This document shows, piece by piece, positions 1-5,141 of a stretch of 12,136 nt of DNA. The position numbers and the translations under genes are program-made. The notes beneath the pieces are model-generated. The model was not told the origin of the DNA. It worked only from the letters and a program-made list of their open reading frames with translations, and searched no databases. This DNA comes from Candidatus Roizmanbacteria bacterium (lineage in GTDB: Bacteria > Patescibacteriota > Microgenomatia > UBA1406 > GWC2-37-13). Every line of letters starts with the position of its first letter. Within the stretch, counting starts at the first letter, position 1. The stretch spans positions 1 to 12,136 of the forward strand of contig JAPLYQ010000036.1 in the NCBI GenBank assembly GCA_026395475.1, given 5' to 3'.

Positions 1-663
1 TTTTTAACAAAATATGATGTAACCTTTTCTCTAAATCCTGAGATATATTCCAATCCTGGAATACAATCTCCAACAAATTCTTTTTCGGGTGAAGTGATTC
101 CTGCGTATATAGACGGCATAGCATACGATGTAGACGGTAAACCCATAATAGAGGCAGTTGTTGGACTTTATCCATCTTATAGTGAAAATGCGATGTTTTA
201 TACTACTACCGATCAAAATGGAAAGTATATGATCGGATCTCAACACATTCCAGAGTCTCAATATTCATTACGTTATAAAAAAAATACAGGGGAAGTCGTA
301 CAAGTTGACACTTCCACTTTTATTAAACAAAATGTAGGATATTTTGTTACGAATGAAATCAAACCTTTTAATCAAAGAAAAGCAACCTTGATTGAAGAAA
401 AAAACTCACAAGAATTATTTACTAAAATAGTAGGGAACAAGACCCCAGATATGACATCTGTTGCAAAAGGAAGCAAGAATAATTCTGGATTAAAAAATGA
501 ACTAAGAAATAGTACACAACAATCAAGCTCAACATTATTAGATTCAGCTCAAAGAGCTGTTGGCGCACAGGGGATCATCATTGGTTTAGTTATACTTATC
601 TTGGTCATAATTAGCGGTGGAGTATTTGTAATACTGAAGTCAAAAAAAGCGCCAATGCAATAA
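1..663 (+). CDS. C-terminal part of a membrane-anchored protein with carboxypeptidase-regulatory-like beta-sandwich (partial)
   Basis: The reading frame is open from base 1, so this is the 3' end of a longer gene; 220 residues are visible. The GTG at 94 is a possible but unconvincing start, because the frame continues upstream with protein-like sequence. Roughly residues 35-110 look like a carboxypeptidase regulatory-like / Cna-B-type beta-sandwich: a DVDGKPIIEAVVGLY strand pair followed by the typical TTTDQNGKYMIG turn. A polar Asn/Ser/Gln-rich linker follows, then one hydrophobic helix (about residues 191-213, GIIIGLVILILVIISGG) and a short basic tail, KSKKAPMQ. That pattern fits a protein whose bulk lies outside the cell and which is anchored at its C terminus. 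The same domain type occurs at the end of the PrgI-family protein at 3598-4479. Exact function is unknown. It converges on the peroxiredoxin gene with 31 bases between stop codons. Confidence 0.7.
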   Translation, partial: FLTKYDVTFSLNPEIYSNPGIQSPTNSFSGEVIPAYIDGIAYDVDGKPIIEAVVGLYPSYSENAMFYTTTDQNGKYMIGSQHIPESQYSLRYKKNTGEVVQVDTSTFIKQNVGYFVTNEIKPFNQRKATLIEEKNSQELFTKIVGNKTPDMTSVAKGSKNNSGLKNELRNSTQQSSSTLLDSAQRAVGAQGIIIGLVILILVIISGGVFVILKSKKAPMQ

Positions 664-699
664 TGTAATTTAAGTAAAATCTCTACCTTACAAGTTACA
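664..699. terminator. Weak AU-rich hairpin between convergent genes
   Basis: TGTAATTT (664-671) pairs with AAGTTACA (692-699) with one T-G wobble. After a two-base bulge, GTAA (674-677) pairs with TTAC (688-691), leaving a loop of about 10 nt. It sits between two converging stop codons and could slow polymerase from either side. No clear T-tract follows on either strand, so this is only a tentative terminator. Confidence 0.3.
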
Positions 700-1153
700 A
701 GTTTGACAAGGTTTCAATATCGTGGAGTATTTCTTTTGCATGATTGAAAACATCAACCTTTAAATATTCTTTTTTTATAGTTTGATCTGGGCCAATCAGA
801 AAACTTATCCTTTTTATTCCCTCAAAGACCCTACCCATAAACTTTTTTTCTCCCCACGCTCCGTAGGCTTGAATAGTTTCTTTCGATTCATCACTCAATA
901 AAGGAAAAGAAAGATGATGTTTTTCAGCAAATTTTTTATGGGATATAACACTATCCTTTGAAATACCGATAACGACAATATTTTTGGAAGTATATTCTGA
1001 TGCAATGTCACGGAATCCACAAGCCTCCTTTGTACATCCTGGGGTATCATCTTTGGGATAAAAATAGAGAAGGACCCATTTACCAATGTAATCACTTAAA
1101 TTATGTTCAACACCATCTTGATCACGGTGAGAGAATGCAGGGGCCTTTTTCAT
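695..1153 (-). CDS. bcp: BCP/PrxQ-type thioredoxin-dependent peroxiredoxin
   Basis: A 152-residue peroxiredoxin of the AhpC/TSA superfamily, the usual length for the BCP (PrxQ) group. These cytoplasmic enzymes reduce hydrogen peroxide and organic hydroperoxides using thiols supplied by thioredoxin. The active-site segment PKDDTPGCTKEACGFRD is intact. Cys40 is the peroxidatic cysteine in the PxxxT/SxxC context (Pro33, Thr37), and Cys45, five residues on, is the resolving cysteine expected for the atypical 2-Cys alpha subtype. Arg115 in KRISFLI is the likely conserved active-site arginine. The ATG at 1153 lies 5 nt after the stop codon of the cohesin-domain gene and has no evident Shine-Dalgarno sequence, so it is probably co-transcribed and translationally coupled with that gene. 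Family assignment is very secure; the symbol follows the E. coli homologue. Confidence 0.93.
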   Translation of the reverse strand: MKKAPAFSHRDQDGVEHNLSDYIGKWVLLYFYPKDDTPGCTKEACGFRDIASEYTSKNIVVIGISKDSVISHKKFAEKHHLSFPLLSDESKETIQAYGAWGEKKFMGRVFEGIKRISFLIGPDQTIKKEYLKVDVFNHAKEILHDIETLSNL

Positions 1154-1158
1154 ATTGA

Positions 1159-1818
1159 TTATTTTTTATGTGTCTTTGACTTTGAAATCGTTTTCTTTGT
1201 TGGTGAATCTGGAAATGAATATTTCTGTTTTTGAGATAGATAAAAAACTCCACCTGCAGCAGCTATAAAGGAAATTGCTAAAACAATTGCTGTATTTCTT
1301 GAATCGGTAATTCCCGTTTGAGGGAGTGCTGTTGGTTGAGGAGGGAGAGTTGGAATGGGGGTTGGGCTTGGTCCAACTGTTGGAGTAGGGGCCGGAGTTC
1401 CTGTTGGTGTTGGCATCCACAAAGTACAAACCTCTGTTGAACCTGGATTTTGAGCAATAATAGTAAAGACGACCGTCGCAAATACTCCTGTTCCATTATA
1501 TCCAGTTGTATTCGTTCCAGTAAGTAATAATTTTCCTGCGCCATAAGTCTTATCGTCTGCAACTACTGCGTTCATCGCTGCACCTGCAGCGGTGCTTACA
1601 TATTGGAGTAAGGTTGAATCAAATGTAAGCCCAGTCTGAGTAGAGGTAACCGCAGTTCCTTGTGTATCTATATTAATTGTAAATGTAATATTTTGACCGC
1701 GTTCAAGAGTTCCAGCTGGTGGAACAAGATCAAAATTAACGGCATAAGAAGGTGTAACAAGAGCAAATAAGATAGATATTACAAAAAAAATATACACTCC
1801 AATCAACTTCTTACTCAT
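1159..1818 (-). CDS. Secreted cohesin-domain protein with LPQTG sorting-type C terminus
   Basis: The protein has 219 residues when started at the ATG at 1818. An upstream in-frame ATG at 1860 would add 14 residues but would place the promoter inside the gene. The chosen start also gives a clean signal peptide: MSKK, a hydrophobic core, and an SYA cleavage site near residue 26. Residues 27-130 resemble a cohesin-type beta-sandwich, beginning VNFDLVPPAGTLERGQNITF with TFDSTLLQYVS further on. Residues 134-163 are a Pro/Thr-rich linker. LPQTG (165-169) is followed by a hydrophobic helix (about 177-193) and a Lys-rich tail, matching the layout of a sortase substrate. Cohesins bind dockerin modules in cellulosomes, but isolated cohesins in other bacteria have mostly unknown partners. 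No dockerin or sortase gene is seen here. It is the first gene of a unit with the peroxiredoxin. Confidence 0.8.
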   Translation of the reverse strand: MSKKLIGVYIFFVISILFALVTPSYAVNFDLVPPAGTLERGQNITFTINIDTQGTAVTSTQTGLTFDSTLLQYVSTAAGAAMNAVVADDKTYGAGKLLLTGTNTTGYNGTGVFATVVFTIIAQNPGSTEVCTLWMPTPTGTPAPTPTVGPSPTPIPTLPPQPTALPQTGITDSRNTAIVLAISFIAAAGGVFYLSQKQKYSFPDSPTKKTISKSKTHKK

Positions 1819-1825
1819 ATATGTA

Positions 1826-1854
1826 AATATAGTATTAATTTTGCGTCTGTGCAA
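1826..1854 (-). promoter_or_regulatory. Promoter of the cohesin protein / peroxiredoxin unit, near-leaderless
   Basis: On the minus strand, a -35 box TTGCAC (1854-1849), a 17-bp spacer and a -10 box TATATT (1831-1826) form a good sigma70-type promoter. Only 7 nt separate the -10 box from the ATG at 1818, so transcription should begin at or within a base or two of the start codon. This supports the shorter start chosen for the gene. Confidence 0.7.
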
Positions 1855-1869
1855 GAACAATTGAGGTTA

Positions 1870-1878
1870 TGGTACAAT
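1870..1878 (+). promoter_or_regulatory. Extended -10 promoter of the DUF5667-like gene, leaderless
   Basis: TGG (1870-1872) directly precedes TACAAT (1873-1878), an extended -10 element. No good -35 box lies 16-18 bp upstream. Only 5 nt separate the -10 box from the ATG at 1884, predicting a leaderless transcript. It is divergent from the cohesin gene promoter 16 bp away. Confidence 0.6.
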
Positions 1879-1883
1879 AAGGT

Positions 1884-2408
1884 ATGAAAAAAGTACTTGT
1901 CTTTTTGTGTGGCTTATGTTTGGTTGGGAGTGTATATGGAGCGTCACCAAAAGATTTAATAAAAGACGGCACAGTCGTATACGACCTTCCATATGCAGGA
2001 ATTACACCAGAAAATCCACTCTATTTTCTTAAACAACTTCGTGATCAAGTTAAAGAGTTTCTAACTCGAGATCTTATTCAAAAGTCAGAGTTTCTTCTTG
2101 TTTCCTCAGATAAACGAGCTCATATAGCATTAATACTTGCTCAAAAAGGAAAAACAAGACAGTCCGTTGAGGTGTTAGCAGATGCAGAAGAGAAGGCGAT
2201 GAGGATACCTGCAATTCTGAAAGAATCGAAAAAACAAGGGACCACTCCTAGCGAAAAATTTATATATACACTAAAATTAAGCAATTCAAAGCATAGAGAA
2301 ATTATCCAAGAATTAGCAAAAATGCTCCCTCAAGGACAAGATGAGGAAGTGCTAAGCGCATTGATTGATTTGAATCAGCGCATTGCAACAGAGCTCGAAC
2401 GATTATAA
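1884..2408 (+). CDS. Small exported DUF5667-like protein
   Basis: A 174-residue protein with a signal peptide (MKKVLVFLCGLCLVGSVYGA, cleavage near residue 20). The mature part starts with a stretch typical of DUF5667 proteins: VVYDLPYAGITPENPLYFLK followed by LRDQVKEFLTRD and helical sequence. The rest is predicted helical and charged, with KSEFLLVSSDKRAHIALILA and a C-terminal DEEVLSALIDLNQRIATELERL. DUF5667 proteins are extracytoplasmic and common in CPR and some other bacteria; their function is not known, and nothing in this copy identifies a catalytic site. The GCGLC-like cysteines in the signal peptide do not form a convincing lipobox. It is followed by the independently transcribed S1 gene. 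The family call rests on the N-terminal motif. Confidence 0.7.
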   Translation: MKKVLVFLCGLCLVGSVYGASPKDLIKDGTVVYDLPYAGITPENPLYFLKQLRDQVKEFLTRDLIQKSEFLLVSSDKRAHIALILAQKGKTRQSVEVLADAEEKAMRIPAILKESKKQGTTPSEKFIYTLKLSNSKHREIIQELAKMLPQGQDEEVLSALIDLNQRIATELERL

Positions 2409-2411
2409 CTG

Positions 2412-2440
2412 TTGTTTTTTGCTCCATTTTTTGGTATAGT
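2412..2440 (+). promoter_or_regulatory. Promoter of the S1 gene
   Basis: TTGTTT (2412-2417), a 17-bp spacer ending in TGG, and TATAGT (2435-2440) make a sigma70-type promoter with an extended -10. The start is expected near 2447, giving a leader of about 28 nt. That leader carries a purine-rich ribosome-binding region (AAGGAG at 2456-2461 and AAAGGT at 2462-2467) ahead of the ATG at 2475. Unlike most genes in this window, this one therefore has a real 5' leader. Confidence 0.65.
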
Positions 2441-2474
2441 TTACTCTTCCTAACCAAGGAGAAAGGTAAAACAC

Positions 2475-3479
2475 ATGAAGAAAAAAAACACAACCCAAAC
2501 TAACCCAATGGAGGCTCTCCTCCAGAAAGCGCCATTTGCACGCGTAAAGAAAAATGCAGATATTGAGGCAACTATCATATCCCTCTCTCGAAAAAATGTT
2601 CTTTTTGATATTGGAGCAAAAGCATATGCTTTGCTTGGAGAAAAGGAATTACGAGAAATTTCTACATATCTTCCTTACTTAAAAGAAGGACAGACAGCAC
2701 ATGTTCGAATCATTGCTGAAGAATCAAAAGAAGGCTATCCAGTAGTCTCCATGAGAAAATTCTTTGAACAGGGCAAATGGGAAATTCTTAAAGCAAAAAA
2801 AGACAAGGAAGAAGAAATTGAAGTTATGTGTGGTGAATATGGAAAAGGTGGAGTATTTGTTGACTTTATGGGTATACGAGGAGTTATTCCAAAAATTCAA
2901 TTAACAGAAAACTTTTTAAATAGTCCAGAAAAGTTAAGTGGACAAAAGATAAAAGTAAAAATTCTTGAAGTCGATGAAAAAAAGAACAGACTCGTCGTTT
3001 CACAGAAGGTCGCTGCACTTAATATATCTCAAAAACAACTTCATGAAGAGTTTGAACGTATTGAAGTTGGTAAGACATACAAGGCCAAAGTCCTTGGTGT
3101 TTCTGAATTTGGTATCTTCTGTGAAGTAGCTGGAGTTGAAGGACTTATCCATATCTCAGAAATTTCATGGGAAAAAGTTATGAATCCATCTGGGTATGCA
3201 AAAGTCGGAGATGATATTGATGTCTCTGTTGTAGAAAAAAATACACAAGACTTAAAGCTCAATCTTTCCATTAAAAGACTTTCAATTGATCCATGGGAAA
3301 AAATCGAAGAAGCATATCCACAAGATAAGGAAGTAGATGGACACATAAGTAAATTAACTGGGAAAGAAAATTTAAAGATTGGGGATAAAATCAAAGCTTA
3401 CATTGAAAAAGTAGACAAGAGATCTCGAAAGATGAGTCTTGTTCTTACACAAAAAGAGCGACCAGTGACTTATAGATAA
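2475..3479 (+). CDS. rpsA: 30S ribosomal protein S1 homologue with contracted fourth S1 domain
   Basis: A 334-residue protein made of S1/OB-fold RNA-binding repeats. Repeat 1 spans about residues 22-97, repeat 2 about 110-185 and repeat 3 about 195-270. Repeat 3 is the most canonical, with VGKTYKAKVLGVSEFGIFCE and VEGLIHISEISWE. A fourth repeat (about 280-328) keeps the first strand (KEVDG, 285-289) and the last part (HISKLTG through KIGDKIKAYIEKVDKRSRKMSLVL). It lacks the roughly 20 residues that normally hold strands 2 and 3, as though deleted in frame. S1 binds mRNA on the 30S subunit and assists initiation on structured or SD-poor messages. At 334 residues it is well below the roughly 550 of E. 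coli S1 and closer to the four-repeat forms. It has its own promoter, an SD and a strong downstream terminator. Whether it is a true ribosomal S1 or a related S1-repeat protein cannot be settled from sequence alone. Confidence 0.82.
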   Translation: MKKKNTTQTNPMEALLQKAPFARVKKNADIEATIISLSRKNVLFDIGAKAYALLGEKELREISTYLPYLKEGQTAHVRIIAEESKEGYPVVSMRKFFEQGKWEILKAKKDKEEEIEVMCGEYGKGGVFVDFMGIRGVIPKIQLTENFLNSPEKLSGQKIKVKILEVDEKKNRLVVSQKVAALNISQKQLHEEFERIEVGKTYKAKVLGVSEFGIFCEVAGVEGLIHISEISWEKVMNPSGYAKVGDDIDVSVVEKNTQDLKLNLSIKRLSIDPWEKIEEAYPQDKEVDGHISKLTGKENLKIGDKIKAYIEKVDKRSRKMSLVLTQKERPVTYR

Positions 3480-3480
3480 C

Positions 3481-3575
3481 CAGCTAAAAGTTTAAAGATT
3501 AAAGCTAAAGGAGGGTCAAAATGACTTTCTGATAGCTTTTTTCTTTGTCTTCTACTTTCAGCTTTCAACTTGTCT
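3481..3575. repeat. Large imperfect inverted repeat around the S1 terminator
   Basis: The left arm (about 3482-3507, beginning AGCTAAAAGTTTAAAG) is a purine-rich run of AGCTAAA / GTTTAAA / GATTAAA-like units. The right arm (about 3533-3575), read on the other strand, has the same style (AAGTTGAAAGCTGAAAGTAG). The arms align as AGCT-AAAGT-AA...AAAGCTA around the central hairpin at 3510-3530. Low-complexity A/G units could have arisen by slippage, or this could be a dispersed palindromic element. Only one copy is seen in this window. Confidence 0.5.
3501..3542 (+). terminator. Rho-independent terminator after S1
   Basis: AAAGCTA (3501-3507) pairs with TAGCTTT (3533-3539). After a small internal loop, GAGGGTCA (3511-3518) pairs with TGACTTTC (3522-3529), including two G-T wobbles, around an AAA loop. 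A T-tract (3537-3542) follows immediately. It lies 21 nt after the S1 stop codon and separates S1 from the secretion operon. Confidence 0.75.
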
Positions 3576-3585
3576 TATCCTTCGG

Positions 3586-3591
3586 TATACT
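3586..3591 (+). promoter_or_regulatory. -10 box of the PrgI/TraC-like/VirB4 operon, leaderless
   Basis: TATACT (3586-3591) lies 6 nt before the ATG at 3598, so the predicted start coincides with the start codon. The hexamer 17 bp upstream, TTTCAA (3563-3568), is a weak -35. No Shine-Dalgarno sequence precedes the gene, consistent with a leaderless transcript. Confidence 0.6.
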
Positions 3592-3597
3592 GAAAGT

Positions 3598-4479
3598 ATG
3601 GAGCAGCATGCGATTCCCCGCCAAATTACCTCATATGAGTTTAAGCTCATAGGGTTTATGACGTTGAAGCAATTTTTATATCTTGTGCTCTTTGGTCCTC
3701 TTGGGTACATTGTATCGGTTATTTTTCCGATTCCTTTTCTTAATATAATCCTTGGAATAGCAGTAGGTGTTCTTGGAATTGCTCTTGCATTTCTTCCTAT
3801 TAACGATAGACCACTGGACATTTGGATTCGAAATATTTGGAAGCGCCTTAATTCACCTACTCAATTTACATACCATAAACATAATCAGCCTATTACATTA
3901 CTTCAAAATCTCTATTTTGTATCAGATCCACATCATGTGATGGCCCATATTGAATCACAACAAATGTTGGCATCATATTTGGAAAAAACAAAACAAACAA
4001 TACAGCCTAATCCTCAGAAAAAACAAGTGCTCCAAGCATTTCAAAATTTTCAAAACCCAGTTCCTGTACAGTCAATAGCCGCCCCTCCACTCATGTCTTC
4101 AACTCCTCCGTTAACAGCTACACAAGTTGCACAGGCATACAGTTCCCCAGTTATAACAGCTCCTCAAGAAGAGCCTGTTGCCACAACTCCATCCATTCAG
4201 AAAGAACATAAACCATTTTTTATTGGTACGGTAAAAAATGGGAAAAGGATTCCTCTTCCTGGGATATTACTATATGTAAAGAACAATGAAGGCGCACCTG
4301 TCCGACTTCTTAAGACTAACCAACATGGAATATTTGCAACATTCAATCCACTTCCACCAGGAGATTATATCTTTGAAATTAAGGACCCAAAGAGCTCCTA
4401 TTTATTTGATACAATGAAAATTACTATCCAAGATGTCAATATTAAATCTATTGAGTTTTATTCTAAAGAGTTAATGTAG
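3598..4479 (+). CDS. PrgI-family T4SS membrane protein fused to a C-terminal beta-sandwich domain
   Basis: 293 residues. Residues 1-105 match the PrgI family, a small membrane component that precedes the VirB4 ATPase in type IV secretion loci of Gram-positive bacteria and CPR. The N terminus reads AIPRQITSYEFKLIGFMTLKQF, followed by two closely spaced membrane helices (about 24-46 and 48-67) and the conserved RPLDIWIRNIWKRL stretch. Residues 110-200 form a Gln/Pro/Thr/Ala-rich linker. Residues 205-290 look like a carboxypeptidase-regulatory or Cna-B-type beta-sandwich: GKRIPLPGILLYVKNN, LLKTNQHGIFATFNPLPPGDYIFEIKD. Ordinary PrgI proteins are about 100-150 residues, so the extra domain is notable. 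The domain could face either side of the membrane, depending on topology. First gene of the operon; the next starts 6 nt downstream. Confidence 0.8.
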   Translation: MEQHAIPRQITSYEFKLIGFMTLKQFLYLVLFGPLGYIVSVIFPIPFLNIILGIAVGVLGIALAFLPINDRPLDIWIRNIWKRLNSPTQFTYHKHNQPITLLQNLYFVSDPHHVMAHIESQQMLASYLEKTKQTIQPNPQKKQVLQAFQNFQNPVPVQSIAAPPLMSSTPPLTATQVAQAYSSPVITAPQEEPVATTPSIQKEHKPFFIGTVKNGKRIPLPGILLYVKNNEGAPVRLLKTNQHGIFATFNPLPPGDYIFEIKDPKSSYLFDTMKITIQDVNIKSIEFYSKELM

Positions 4480-4485
4480 TTTCCT

Positions 4486-5139
4486 ATGCCAGTACAAAAA
4501 CCAACATCCCCAATAAAATCATCTACTCAGTCATTCACTGAGATAGAGGATATAAAAGATGATATAGTATTACTCAAAGATTTTTCAGCATCAGTGGTTA
4601 TTAGTGTTGGAGCAGTAAATTTTTGGCTATTGTCGGCAGAAGAACAGTCATCCATTATTTATGCATATTCAAGTCTTCTCAACTCTCTTTCATTTCCAAT
4701 TCAGATTCTTATTCTTTCCAAAAAAATGGACATTTCTTCCTATCTTGAATATTTGGAATCGGTAAAAAATACAAGTAAGGACGATCTTATGAAAACACGT
4801 TTGGGTAGCTATAAGGAATTTATTAAATCTATAGTGAAAAAAAACTCAGTATTGGAAAAAAAGTTTTTTTTCGTAGTCCCATTTTCTCCTCTGGAAATTG
4901 GTATTAGTGGAATGGGGAGTGGAATGAAGAAAGAATATGTTATTGCTCGTGCAAAAACATCGCTTTATCCAAAAAGAGACCACCTTCTTCGCTTACTTGC
5001 AAAAATTGGCCTTCGTGCAAATGTAATGCAAAAACAAGAACTCACAGAACTATTTTACAATTTATATAATCCATCGGCGACAGGGCGCATGTTGGCCCCA
5101 ATTGACTCATATACGGATGTCGTTATGAGTAATAACTAA
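4486..5139 (+). CDS. TraC-like protein of the T4SS-like operon
   Basis: 217 residues, with no signal peptide or clear membrane helix. The core begins IKDDIVLLKDFSASVVISVG and continues through NFWLLSAEEQSSIIYAYSSL and LSFPIQILILSK. This resembles the N-terminal, non-ATPase part of TraC/VirB4-type proteins, a domain often encoded separately between prgI and virB4 in CPR genomes. The C-terminal third (KRDHLLRLLAKIGLRANVMQKQELTELFYNLYNPS) is also typical of that group. There is no Walker motif, so it cannot be an ATPase by itself and probably acts as a partner of the VirB4 protein. It starts 6 nt after the PrgI stop with no Shine-Dalgarno, and ends 2 nt before the virB4 start, implying translational coupling. 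The family name rests on motif resemblance and gene order. Confidence 0.7.
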   Translation: MPVQKPTSPIKSSTQSFTEIEDIKDDIVLLKDFSASVVISVGAVNFWLLSAEEQSSIIYAYSSLLNSLSFPIQILILSKKMDISSYLEYLESVKNTSKDDLMKTRLGSYKEFIKSIVKKNSVLEKKFFFVVPFSPLEIGISGMGSGMKKEYVIARAKTSLYPKRDHLLRLLAKIGLRANVMQKQELTELFYNLYNPSATGRMLAPIDSYTDVVMSNN

Positions 5140-5141
5140 CT

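Noticed and set aside
1381..1440. Pro/Thr codon-rich tract in the cohesin gene as a DNA repeat or CRISPR-like array
   Set aside because: It encodes a normal proline/threonine linker ahead of the LPQTG motif; there are no spaced identical repeats.
1819..1860. Upstream ATG start (1860) for the cohesin protein
   Set aside because: It would put a good promoter inside the gene and place a basic segment ahead of an otherwise normal signal peptide.
3041..3394. 117-codon minus-strand ORF within the S1 gene
   Set aside because: Shadow frame of a clear S1-repeat protein; no promoter, no SD and no recognisable motif.
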